Origin: an uncultured bacterium
Lineage (GTDB): Bacteria; Patescibacteriota; Microgenomatia; UBA1400; UBA12108
Direction: 5' to 3'
DNA: 35,232 nucleotides
NCBI GenBank assembly: GCA_903945195.1
Contig: CAJAUT010000005.1
Span: forward strand, 1-35,232
Part shown: positions 21,562-29,006 of the stretch, piece by piece
Numbering within the stretch: position 1 is the stretch's first letter
Layout of the letters: each line of letters opens with the position of its first letter
The notes under the pieces: generated by a model
The model's database searches: none
What the model was told of the DNA's origin: nothing
What the model saw: the letters and a program-made list of their open reading frames with translations, nothing else
Position numbers and translations under genes: made by a program

Positions 21562-21593
21562 TTTATATAGATTTGTGTTAAACTACATTTTTG

Positions 21594-22226
21594 ATGAGTA
21601 ATATAGCTAAAGACGTAGCAAAGGCTTTGATAGGAATTGGCGGAGTAGGTTTTGTCCCAAGTAATCCGATCACTTTTAAATCAGGTATTTTGTCTCCAAT
21701 GTATATGGATAATCGCATGTTTCCGTCGTACCCAAAAGAGTGGAGAGTGGTGCTTGACGGATTTATGGCAAAAATCAAAGAACAAAAAATTGAGTATGAC
21801 ATGATCGCTGGAATTGAAACAGCGGGGATCCCACATAGTGCTGCACTTGGGGCTCTGCTGTCTATGCCATCGGTATTTATCCGCAAGGCTGCTAAAGATC
21901 ATGGAACTAAAAAAATGGTAGAAGGTGGAGATGTAAATGGTAAGAAAGTACTCCTGATAGAGGATCTGGTTACAACTGGGGGATCTAGTTTGCATGGGGT
22001 GACAGAACTGCGCAAAGCAGGTGCAGTAGTGACTGACTGTCTCGTGATTGTAGGATATGAACTGCAAGAAGCCAAAGATGCTTTTGAAAAAGAAAGTGTG
22101 CAACTGACACAACTGACAGATGTAAATACAATTCTTGGAGTAGCAGAAGAAATGGGCAAGATCACAGAAGCTAATAAAAAAATTGTGAGTGAGTGGCTCC
22201 AAAACCCAAGGGAGTGGAGGGGATGA
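21594..22226 (+). CDS. pyrE: orotate phosphoribosyltransferase PyrE
   Basis: PyrE joins orotate and PRPP to make orotidine 5'-phosphate in pyrimidine synthesis. The 210-residue protein has the PRPP-binding signature VLLIEDLVTTGGSS near residues 117-130, the substrate loop FKSGILSPMYMDNR, and GIETAGIPHSAALG. I use ATG 21594 rather than the TTG just before it. A weak TAAACT box lies 9 nt upstream, so it may be leaderless, unless transcripts start upstream and carry the hairpin leader. Its stop overlaps the pyrF start (ATGA), and PRPP synthetase is encoded two genes on. Confidence 0.94.
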   Translation: MSNIAKDVAKALIGIGGVGFVPSNPITFKSGILSPMYMDNRMFPSYPKEWRVVLDGFMAKIKEQKIEYDMIAGIETAGIPHSAALGALLSMPSVFIRKAAKDHGTKKMVEGGDVNGKKVLLIEDLVTTGGSSLHGVTELRKAGAVVTDCLVIVGYELQEAKDAFEKESVQLTQLTDVNTILGVAEEMGKITEANKKIVSEWLQNPREWRG

Positions 22227-22990
22227 GATTCTTTGATAAGTATAAAATTTGTGCAAAGCAAAACAAGAGCTTGTTGTGTATCGGACTCGATAATGCTGAC
22301 TTTGAATTTATCAAAAAAATAATTGATGAGACTCATGATTTGGTGTGTGCGTACAAGCCCAACTCGGCTTTTTATGAGGCGGGTGGAGCTAAGGGAATCG
22401 AGACATTGAAAAAAGTCTGTATGTATATCCAAAAAAATTATCCAGAGATTCCAATTATCTTGGACGCGAAGCGCGGAGATATAGGGAACACTAATGAACA
22501 ATACGCCAAGTTTGCTTTTGAGTATTTACAAGTGGATGCAATCACGCTACATCCGTACCAGGGACTGGGCGCTCTTGCTCCATTTGAAAAATATCAGGAT
22601 AAAGGACTAATAGCATTAGTTAAAACATCAAATCCCGAATCGAGTGAGCTACAAGATATGAAGCTAGAAAACGGGAAAATGGTGTGGGAGCAAGTACTAG
22701 AAGAGGTGGTAAAGAGAGACGGTGGAAAAGGGCAGTGGGGAGTGGTAGTAGGCGCAACACATCCAGAGGAAATGAAGATGGCGAGAAAAATGATAGGGAA
22801 TATGGTGGTGCTTGTACCTGGAGTGGGGGCGCAAGGGGCAAAGGTGGAGGATATTCTAAATGATGAGACTAGTAATGGGCTAGATATGATCATAAACGTA
22901 GGTAGGAGTATATTGCAGGCAAGTGACCCTAGGCAGGCAGCAAAAGAGGTACAATTATTAACAATAAATTATTCTGCCCAGAAGGAGTAA
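22223..22990 (+). CDS. pyrF: orotidine 5'-phosphate decarboxylase PyrF
   Basis: PyrF turns OMP into UMP. The 255-residue protein shows CIGLDNAD, the catalytic DAKRGDIGNT (Lys and Asp), and LVPGVGAQGA with NVGRSIL for phosphate binding. DAKRGDIGNT and the size match the type 2 (longer) form of the enzyme. The ATG at 22223 overlaps the pyrE TGA; I reject the upstream in-frame start inside pyrE. PyrE and PyrF as neighbours channel orotate to UMP. Confidence 0.94.
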   Translation: MRFFDKYKICAKQNKSLLCIGLDNADFEFIKKIIDETHDLVCAYKPNSAFYEAGGAKGIETLKKVCMYIQKNYPEIPIILDAKRGDIGNTNEQYAKFAFEYLQVDAITLHPYQGLGALAPFEKYQDKGLIALVKTSNPESSELQDMKLENGKMVWEQVLEEVVKRDGGKGQWGVVVGATHPEEMKMARKMIGNMVVLVPGVGAQGAKVEDILNDETSNGLDMIINVGRSILQASDPRQAAKEVQLLTINYSAQKE

Positions 22991-22992
22991 TT

Positions 22993-23295
22993 ATGAGTGG
23001 TGGACAAATCAAGGATGCATACAATCTTATAGATGAAGTGTATGCAATAAAACTTGCTCCTGGCGAGCAGGTAGATACATCTACATTTACGGAAAGAATT
23101 AAAGCAATTGGATATGGCGATTGTCATAATGCATTAGAAATATTAATGATGAATCAAGAGGCAAGAACGAAATTCCAAGAAGAGTCTACTAGTCCTTTTG
23201 CGATTGTAGTAAATCAAGTGATTGCATTGGCTGTGTTGGCAGGGCAAACAACAAGAGAGCAGATGTTATTAGAATACGGAATTAAAAAATCATAA
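22993..23295 (+). CDS. 100-residue protein, unknown
   Basis: A soluble, mostly helical protein starting MSGGQIKDAYNLIDEVYAIK. GAAGGAG lies at the right distance before the ATG, 2 nt after the pyrF stop, and prs starts 1 nt after its own stop, so it is embedded in the pyrimidine/PRPP operon. I see no catalytic motif and no membrane segment. Its position hints at a link to nucleotide metabolism, but this is only context. Confidence 0.65.
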   Translation: MSGGQIKDAYNLIDEVYAIKLAPGEQVDTSTFTERIKAIGYGDCHNALEILMMNQEARTKFQEESTSPFAIVVNQVIALAVLAGQTTREQMLLEYGIKKS

Positions 23296-23296
23296 T

Positions 23297-24211
23297 ATGC
23301 AGATATTTAGTGGGTCATCAAATCCAGATTTAGCGAAAAAAATTGCAGTGATTTTGGGGACTAAGCTTGGTGGAGTGGAGAGCTCGCAGTTTGAAAATGG
23401 TGAGCGCAGAGTACGGATAATCCCAGGCGACAAAGGAGCTGTCACGCTGGTCCAATCACTGTCTAGCCTAGTCGATGAACACCTCGTGGAGTTTTGCTTG
23501 CTGGCGGATGCACTATCTAGAGCAGGATATACAAGTATCACTGGAGTTGTGCCGTGGCTTGGATACTCGAAGCAAGATAAAGTGTTTAGACCAGGAGAAC
23601 CATTATCTGCCAAGGTGATAGCACAGATCATCCAAACTACCAAAATAAAAAAACTAATTACCTTTGACTTGCACAACAGAGCAATCACTGGATTTTTTGA
23701 TATTCCTGTTGTTGAGCTATCTGCCAAACCTACGTTCCTTGAATATTTTCGCAAAATTGCAGGTGATGATAGCGTGGTGGTGGCTCCTGATGAAGGTGCG
23801 GTCAAATCTAGTGCTTATTTTGCTCGCGAACTAAATATACCTATTGCTTATATGGACAAAAGAAGAGATTTAAATACAGGTAAAGTAGAGGTGGTCTCGA
23901 TGAGTGGGGAAGTAAAGGGTAAGCATGTGATTATAGTGGATGACATGATTGTAACTGGATCTACCATGATGGAGAGTGCAAAATATCTAAAGAATCAGGG
24001 AGCGAAATCTGTGTCGGTGGCTGCCACTCATCATCTGTATATAGACGGCGTGCAAGAGAAACTAGAGGAAAGTGAGATAGATGAGGTGGTAGTGACAGAT
24101 AGCGTGCAGCGTACAGCCTACAGCAAACAGCAGAACCGTAAGCCGCAAGCTGTAAGCCACAAGCTAAAAATACTGAGTGTAGCCCAGATGATAGTTGACG
24201 AATTGCGATAA
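23297..24211 (+). CDS. prs: ribose-phosphate pyrophosphokinase (PRPP synthetase)
   Basis: The enzyme makes PRPP from ribose 5-phosphate and ATP, the substrate of PyrE encoded upstream. The 304-residue protein has FENGERRVRI, the PRPP-family signature VIIVDDMIVTGSTM (about 211-224), VVAPDEGAVKSS and YMDKRRD. Near the C-terminus, between VVTDS and LKILSVAQM, there are about 18 extra residues (QRTAYSKQQNRKPQAVSH) where homologues have a short turn; they are coded by a repeat element. No ribosome binding site stands out. It starts 1 nt after the stop of the 100-residue gene, so reinitiation is likely. Confidence 0.92.
   Translation: MQIFSGSSNPDLAKKIAVILGTKLGGVESSQFENGERRVRIIPGDKGAVTLVQSLSSLVDEHLVEFCLLADALSRAGYTSITGVVPWLGYSKQDKVFRPGEPLSAKVIAQIIQTTKIKKLITFDLHNRAITGFFDIPVVELSAKPTFLEYFRKIAGDDSVVVAPDEGAVKSSAYFARELNIPIAYMDKRRDLNTGKVEVVSMSGEVKGKHVIIVDDMIVTGSTMMESAKYLKNQGAKSVSVAATHHLYIDGVQEKLEESEIDEVVVTDSVQRTAYSKQQNRKPQAVSHKLKILSVAQMIVDELR
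24103..24165. repeat. repeat insert inside prs
   Basis: The segment is made of GCGTACAGCC/TACAGC units in the first half and GCAAGC, GTAAGCC units (their near reverse complement) in the second, so it is roughly palindromic. Similar units lie between the S1 gene and the next gene at 17087-17117. It stays in frame and adds a basic, Gln-rich loop to PRPP synthetase. Confidence 0.6.
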
Positions 24212-24301
24212 ATTTGTCATACTACGCTTTGTTCCCCAACAAGATAGTTAAATAGTTTATCAAGTTGTAATGTTCATCAAGTTATTTCAGAAGGAGAGAG
24301 T

Positions 24302-25738
24302 ATGCCAGCAGCTAAAGTGACAAAAACCCCACTACGCTCAGAGAGCTCCGCTAGGGGTGTGGAGGAGTCAATAGTCAAGCAACTAGAGGAAAAAGTAGAG
24401 GCTAAAATTGAGGCCGTAGTCGAGCCAAAAGTTGAACCCAAAGAAGAAGTAAAAACTGAACCAGTTGCTGCACCAATTGTGATGCCTCAAACTGCTCAGC
24501 CTGCGCCTAGACCTTATGTGGCAAATCCTAGACCACAACAGTTTAGTAGACCTTTTAATCCTGCGCCTAGTAGACCAGCATACAATGCCACTCCTACAAA
24601 TAGTGCTGACATAGAGCCTATCTCTGGATACCTGGATGATTCTAGTGATGGCCATGCTGTGATCCGCCCACAATTCCACCCTACAGAACGTGATGCTTAC
24701 ATGGCTAGTATGGTCATGCGAAGACTAGGACTGCGACCTGGCGACTATATCGAAGGTACAGCTCGTAAACCAAAAGACAATGAGCGTTACTGGGCGCTTG
24801 TGACTGTAAACAAAGTAAATGGGAAAGCCCCAGTCGACATGCACAAGCGTGTGAAGTTCCACAACTTGACTCCAATTTATCCTATCCAAAAGATCGTACT
24901 AGAAATGGGAGCACAACCTTTATCTAACCGCGTGATAGATCTAGTAGCTCCAATCGGACGAGGCCAACGTGGCATGATCGTAGCTCCTCCAAAAGCAGGT
25001 AAAACCACCATCATGAAAGACATGGTCACAGGTATAGCTAAAAACTATCCTGAGATCCATTTGATGACTGTGCTAATTGGTGAGCGCCCTGAAGAAGTAA
25101 CAGATATCCGTCGCCACCTAGAAAAAGTCACTGAAAATTCTGGCATGAAAGGGGAGTGTGCAGCAAGCAACTTTGATGAGCCAGCCGAAGACCAAACAAG
25201 AGTAGCTGAGATCGCTCTAGAACGTGCTAAGCGACTAGTGGAAGAAGGAATGGATGTAGTGATCCTACTAGACTCTGTGACCCGCCTAGCTCGCGCATAC
25301 AACCTAGCTATACCTACATCGGGCCGCACACTGTCGGGTGGATTTGATCCAGCTGCACTCTACCCACCAAAACGTTTCTTTGGGGCTGCTCGCAAGATGG
25401 AAGGTGGGGGATCCCTCACCATTATCGGTACGGCACTCGTAGATACAGGTTCTCGTATGGACGAGCTGATTTACGAAGAGTTCAAGGGTACAGGCAACAT
25501 GGAGCTCGTCCTAGATAGACGCCTATCTGAACGTCGTATCTTCCCAGCAATTGATGTATACAAATCTGGTACACGTCGTGAAGATCTACTTTTCTCTAGC
25601 TCTGACTATCAAAACATCGTGATGATGAGACGAATGCTTGACATGCTCAATGATGATGAGCGCACATCTGTCTTGGTTGAAAGACTAAACAAATCCAAGT
25701 CAAACAAAGAATTCCTGGCGATGCTAAAAGAGGGGTAG
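24302..25738 (+). CDS. rho: transcription termination factor Rho
   Basis: Rho is an ATP-driven RNA helicase that ends transcription. The 478-residue protein has a disordered N-terminal extension of about 100 residues rich in Glu, Val, Pro and Ala; an RNA-binding domain with [17 protein letters not shown]; and the ATPase core with Walker [10 protein letters not shown], Walker [17 protein letters not shown], and [20 protein letters not shown]. Residues near position 10-20 ([13 protein letters not shown]) are coded by a palindrome. AGGAGAG stands before the ATG. Retention of Rho fits the scarcity of clear intrinsic terminators here. Confidence 0.96.
   Translation: MPAAKVTKTPLRSESSARGVEESIVKQLEEKVEAKIEAVVEPKVEPKEEVKTEPVAAPIVMPQTAQPAPRPYVANPRPQQFSRPFNPAPSRPAYNATPTNSADIEPISGYLDDSSDGHAVIRPQFHPTERDAYMASMVMRRLGLRPGDYIEGTARKPKDNERYWALVTVNKVNGKAPVDMHKRVKFHNLTPIYPIQKIVLEMGAQPLSNRVIDLVAPIGRGQRGMIVAPPKAGKTTIMKDMVTGIAKNYPEIHLMTVLIGERPEEVTDIRRHLEKVTENSGMKGECAASNFDEPAEDQTRVAEIALERAKRLVEEGMDVVILLDSVTRLARAYNLAIPTSGRTLSGGFDPAALYPPKRFFGAARKMEGGGSLTIIGTALVDTGSRMDELIYEEFKGTGNMELVLDRRLSERRIFPAIDVYKSGTRREDLLFSSSDYQNIVMMRRMLDMLNDDERTSVLVERLNKSKSNKEFLAMLKEG
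24326..24358. repeat. palindrome inside the rho N-terminal extension
   Basis: ACCCC (24326-24330) pairs with GGGGT (24354-24358), with an inner GCTC-AGA-GAGC (24336-24346). It lies in the disordered extension of Rho, a place that tolerates added residues. Confidence 0.5.
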
Positions 25739-25784
25739 GGTATAATAAAGATATTAATCTCAGTATTAAAGGGAGTAAAAATCA

Positions 25785-25859
25785 ATGGGTTGGTGTATCG
25801 AGAGAAAATCACGTAGAAACGACTTAAGAATTTTTTATTTATTCAAACAATCCAGCTAG
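25785..25859 (+). CDS. possible 24-residue ORF or truncated gene after rho
   Basis: ATG 25785 is preceded by AAAGGGAG at a workable distance, and a TATAAT (25741-25746) lies right after the rho stop, so initiation signals are good. The frame starts MGWCIERKSRRND and stops after 24 residues inside the direct repeat, with the ending LFKQSS. The AbiEii protein ends LFKQAS in the other copy of this repeat. It may be a gene start cut off by a rearrangement, or a very small gene. Confidence 0.3.
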   Translation: MGWCIERKSRRNDLRIFYLFKQSS

Positions 25860-25871
25860 CCAGAGGAAGAA
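25839..25871. repeat. 33-bp direct repeat, left copy, flanking the AbiE pair
   Basis: The sequence starts TTATTCAAACAA and matches 27422-27454 at 30 of 33 positions in the same orientation. The AbiEi/AbiEii genes lie between. On the minus strand both copies code for the same kind of protein tail (FFxWLxGLFE and stop). Confidence 0.7.
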
Positions 25872-25925
25872 ACTAGAACCAGAATTGGGAATGTAGTTGA
25901 CAAATGTCGGGAAAAGTGGTTTCAT
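25839..25925 (-). pseudogene. remnant of a surface-protein C-terminus, or 28-residue ORF
   Basis: The minus-strand frame from ATG 25925 gives 28 residues beginning MKPLFPTFVNYIPNS and ending FFLWLAGLFE. The end is nearly the same as FFFWLTGLFE at the end of the large surface protein (27422-28972, minus). The simplest reading is the leftover end of a related gene that lost its front. It could also be a small expressed peptide: a TATACC-like box lies 7 nt before the ATG. Confidence 0.4.
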
Positions 25926-25973
25926 ATTGGTAGGTATACAAAAAATGTATAAATACTAATATAAAAATACACT

Positions 25974-26621
25974 ATGTGGTCAAAAATTGTAGACAAATTA
26001 TCTGGAATCCCATATTTTGGAGTATCTAGCGTGGCTCAAATGCTGGGAATTGAGAATGAAACTGCTGGACAGCTACTGTCTAGATGGGTTAATAATGGTA
26101 AAGTGCTCAGGGTAAAGAGAGGGGTCTACATGACTCCAGAGTATTATGATCGTCATTTGAATGACTGGGATTTTTCAGGTTTGATATCTTCAATAATCAA
26201 TCCAGGTTCATATTTATCCAAAGAGTATGTGCTGCAAAAATGTGGAGTCATGACGGAGTCGGTGATGGCAGTGACCGCTGTAACTACAAAAAACACGAGT
26301 AAGGTTGCATCAAAGATGGGGAGTTTTTTGTATTATCATATTAAACCAGAATTGTTTGGAGGGTATGGTGAGAAAATTGTGGGAGGGATAAGTGTAAAAG
26401 AGGCGAGTCCTGGTAAAGCTTTGTTTGACTATCTGTATTTCCGTCCTTATGGGTGGGCATATGGTGATAAAAATTACGATTTGGTAGAGGACTTGAGACT
26501 AAACCTAGATGATTTTGAAGTAAAAGATAGATTGGATTTTATTAATTGGATTACTTTGTCTAAGTCAAAAAAAATGAGTGATGCGCTTGAAAATATAAGG
26601 AGAAAAATATGGTTGTCTTGA
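25974..26621 (+). CDS. AbiEi-family antitoxin / regulator
   Basis: The 215-residue protein starts with a winged-helix region (YFGVSSVAQMLGIENETAGQLL, RVKRGVYMTPEYY) typical of AbiEi-type antitoxins of the type IV system. The middle part (SYLSKEYVLQKCGVM, FLYYHIKPELFGGY, VKEASPGKALFDYLYFR) also fits this family. AbiEi represses its own operon and counteracts the AbiEii nucleotidyltransferase. TATAAA (25960-25965) is 8 nt before the ATG with no Shine-Dalgarno, so the operon message is likely leaderless. It overlaps the toxin gene by 13 nt. Confidence 0.82.
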   Translation: MWSKIVDKLSGIPYFGVSSVAQMLGIENETAGQLLSRWVNNGKVLRVKRGVYMTPEYYDRHLNDWDFSGLISSIINPGSYLSKEYVLQKCGVMTESVMAVTAVTTKNTSKVASKMGSFLYYHIKPELFGGYGEKIVGGISVKEASPGKALFDYLYFRPYGWAYGDKNYDLVEDLRLNLDDFEVKDRLDFINWITLSKSKKMSDALENIRRKIWLS

Positions 26622-27442
26622 CTGAGTTAAAACAATTGTTGGAAGACCCTGGTTATAAAGATTTGCCAAAAGATACTAAGAAGATTGTCGCGAAGGATTA
26701 TCTAATAACTTACATACTGGGTTACATATATGGACACAAGGATTATCGAAAACTAGTTTTTTATGGAGGAACTTGTCTGCGCGTGGTGTATGGGCTAAAT
26801 AGACTATCTGAAGACATCGATACTGACAACAAGGCCAAGATTAATTTAGAGAATTTTGGGAATGATTTACAGAAATTTGTGAAGGGCCTACTGGGGGAAG
26901 AGGTGCTTGTGCATACCCAAACTGGAGAGGGCGGAATTAGTCGTTTTGTGATAAAAATGCCAATTCTTTATGAGTTGGGATTGTCGCCTTTGAAAAGTGA
27001 AAAACTACATATTAAGGTAGAAGTGTCATCTCACAATCAAACATACAACAAAGAAATAACTACAAAATTGCGTAACGGAGTCAGTATGACCATCGCCCAT
27101 TTTGACAAGCCAAGTTTGATGGCGGGCAAAATGATAGCTTGTATGGAAAGAGTATTTCGCAAGGGAGTGACGAGTGCGATGGTAAAAGGACGTGATTGGT
27201 ATGACCTGTGGTGGTATTTGAGCCAGGGTGTAGTGCCAAATGAGGAAAAGCTAAGAGCTGATAGTACAGACGGAGTCGGAGTAGATGAAGCTTGGGAGAT
27301 AATCCGCAGTCAGATAAAAAAACTCAAAAGGCGGGATTTGGAAGTAGATTTGGTGCCATTTTTTACTGATCAAGTGTTCATAAACGAATGGCTCGATAAT
27401 TTTCCTGATTACTTTGAAAGATTATTCAAACAAGCCAGTTAG
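26609..27442 (+). CDS. AbiEii-family nucleotidyltransferase toxin
   Basis: The 277-residue protein has the AbiEii/DUF1814 nucleotidyltransferase motifs: LVFYGGTCLRVVYGL (Gly-Gly-Thr at 53-55), SEDIDTD (67-73, metal-binding acids), and KGRDWYDLWWYL further on. AbiEii enzymes transfer nucleotides to RNA targets such as tRNA acceptor ends and give abortive infection. An AGGAG site precedes the ATG inside the antitoxin gene. The last seven codons (LFKQAS and stop) lie in the right-hand direct repeat and overlap the end of the convergent surface-protein gene by 21 nt. The end of the protein may therefore have been made by the rearrangement that placed the cassette here. Confidence 0.87.
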   Translation: MVVLTELKQLLEDPGYKDLPKDTKKIVAKDYLITYILGYIYGHKDYRKLVFYGGTCLRVVYGLNRLSEDIDTDNKAKINLENFGNDLQKFVKGLLGEEVLVHTQTGEGGISRFVIKMPILYELGLSPLKSEKLHIKVEVSSHNQTYNKEITTKLRNGVSMTIAHFDKPSLMAGKMIACMERVFRKGVTSAMVKGRDWYDLWWYLSQGVVPNEEKLRADSTDGVGVDEAWEIIRSQIKKLKRRDLEVDLVPFFTDQVFINEWLDNFPDYFERLFKQAS

Positions 27443-27454
27443 CCAGAAGAAGAA
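27422..27454. repeat. 33-bp direct repeat, right copy
   Basis: Same orientation as 25839-25871 and 30/33 identical. It holds the last codons of AbiEii on the plus strand and the last codons of the surface protein on the minus strand. Confidence 0.7.
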
Positions 27455-28972
27455 TTTGGAGATTGGATTTGTGGGTTTTAGCTCTGATTCCTCTGTAGTT
27501 TCAACATTTTCATTTAAATCATTTAAGTTGGTTGATTCTCTTTGGACTGGTGGAGTGTAAATAGATGCTTTGGGAGTGACTGTAGGTTTGAGGGTAGGAG
27601 TAGGGGTAGGGGCAATTGTAGGTTTGACTGTTGGTTTGGGGGTGGGAGTGGGAGTAGATGTAGCTTTGCAGGTAAAGTCTATGGCAGTACTTTGATTACT
27701 ATCTATATCACCTTTGTGAGAGTGAACCCAGAAAGAGTACATCTTGTCTGGGGTGACTGTGGCTATGTACTGAGATTCTTTGAGATTGTCAAAGTTTGTC
27801 ACTTTGCCTTTTTTGTCATCTAGTCGTACTTTGTATGATTCAGCGTCCACTACTCCGTCCCACATTAGGCGGACTGATTTGCCGTCTGGAGTGCAGGTCA
27901 CGCGGGGATTGAGAGGAGCATTAATTTTTGGAGTGCAAGTGAAGTTTGCACTTGCACCAAATCCGACTTCACCATTTGCCACACCATGTACCCACCAATT
28001 GTATTTTTTGTTTGGCAATATAGTATGCGTATATGAATTTGTCGCAATACCACCTTTAGACAAATCTGTAGAATTGGTACAAAGCCATCCGCCCAATCCA
28101 GTACATGATGTGGAATTGTTATTTGTCGTATCATCTACACCCAAAGTGTAAGTAGAACTGTTTGGAACTGCATCCCATTTCATAGTTACCTTTGTACCAT
28201 CATCTGAGCAGGTGCTAGATACTTTTGTTGAGGCTGGAGGGAAACAGCGGAGGGTGTAGTTGGTGACTACCGCTGTGACTGCTGGTTTGTCTGGGGCATG
28301 AGAGATGAGGTCTATTTGTACGAATACTTTCCCCGTATAAATATTTGGTACCGTAGAGTGTAGGACATAACCTGCTCCGACATCGTAATAGGTAGTTAAA
28401 GTTGAGCCAGATCTAACAACTTTGAGTTTGGTAGGAGTATTTTTAAATACATTAACCGGAGTCATATTTGTGATTACTTCATTGGTGTTGCTGTAAGTCT
28501 GAATGTCACCATTTTTATATATCTCTATACGGTACCAATTTTTCAAGCCCGGGGATGCAAGGCCAAGTAGGAAGCTGGCAAAGTTATTTGTTTCTGGTGT
28601 AGTTGTAAGGGATTGAAGACTAACTTCTTGGATAAAGTCGCCTTCTATTTCAACTTTTCCTTCAGTTAATATATTTGATTCTCCTAAGGGGGTAGTGGCA
28701 CTAGCTGGTTGAAATAGAGTAAGTTTGTTGTCTAGTGTTGCTGTGCCACTAGTATTGCTATAGTGAGACCACTTGGTCGCATTTAGTGTGGTGCCTGAAA
28801 AATTGTCGGTGAAGGCGACTGAAGCGCAGTTGTGGACTGGTGCGGATACTTCGGCTATCCGAAGAGGAGTGGGAATGGGTCTATTTAAATAGACAGTAAT
28901 CCCAAGCATGGTGAAGAGAGAAATACCCAAGATAGGGAGGACAAGATTGGTTGATTTCTTTTTTCTGGCCAT
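27422..28972 (-). CDS. large cell-surface protein with beta-sandwich repeats and Pro/Thr linker
   Basis: The 516-residue protein has a basic N-terminus and signal anchor (residues about 9-29), then a concanavalin/LamG-like domain to about 245 (FTDNFSGTTLNATKWSHY, WYRIEIYKNGDIQTYS). Two fibronectin-type-III-like units follow (TKVTMKWDAVPNSSTYTLGV and SVRLMWDGVVDAESYKVRL), with Cys pairs in each. A Pro/Thr/Lys repeat linker (TPTPKPTVKPT) leads to an acidic stretch and a hydrophobic end FFFWLTGLFE. It should sit outside the cell and may bind sugars or other cells; none of that is shown directly. TTGACA on the minus strand precedes the ATG. It is divergent from the M23 peptidase gene, 34 nt apart. 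Confidence 0.8.
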   Translation of the reverse strand: MARKKKSTNLVLPILGISLFTMLGITVYLNRPIPTPLRIAEVSAPVHNCASVAFTDNFSGTTLNATKWSHYSNTSGTATLDNKLTLFQPASATTPLGESNILTEGKVEIEGDFIQEVSLQSLTTTPETNNFASFLLGLASPGLKNWYRIEIYKNGDIQTYSNTNEVITNMTPVNVFKNTPTKLKVVRSGSTLTTYYDVGAGYVLHSTVPNIYTGKVFVQIDLISHAPDKPAVTAVVTNYTLRCFPPASTKVSSTCSDDGTKVTMKWDAVPNSSTYTLGVDDTTNNNSTSCTGLGGWLCTNSTDLSKGGIATNSYTHTILPNKKYNWWVHGVANGEVGFGASANFTCTPKINAPLNPRVTCTPDGKSVRLMWDGVVDAESYKVRLDDKKGKVTNFDNLKESQYIATVTPDKMYSFWVHSHKGDIDSNQSTAIDFTCKATSTPTPTPKPTVKPTIAPTPTPTLKPTVTPKASIYTPPVQRESTNLNDLNENVETTEESELKPTNPISKFFFWLTGLFE

Positions 28973-29006
28973 AACTAGAGTGTGCTGTAACCAGTTTGGT
29001 TTGTCA

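Larger units (their letters stand above)
20726..21593. other. about 870 bp without a gene, rich in hairpins
   Basis: No frame of useful length, no start with a ribosome binding site and no tRNA is seen here. The stretch instead contains at least seven clear inverted repeats, a perfect DnaA-box-like TTATCCACA, part of a dispersed repeat, and a partial tandem duplication, each listed separately. In a window where genes are otherwise nearly touching, this size suggests function: structured RNA, a pyrE leader, or a site acting on DNA. I searched by eye for the conserved cores of RNase P RNA, tmRNA, SRP RNA and 6S RNA and did not find them. Confidence 0.75.

Noticed and set aside
20726-21593. RNase P RNA, tmRNA, SRP RNA or 6S RNA
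   Set aside because: The conserved cores (such as GAGGAAAGTCC for RNase P, or a tRNA-like end with a tag frame for tmRNA) could not be found on either strand.
28908-29006. Longer N-terminus for the M23 peptidase
   Set aside because: It would overlap the opposite gene's start, and the added residues are unlike the family; ATG 29007 is better.
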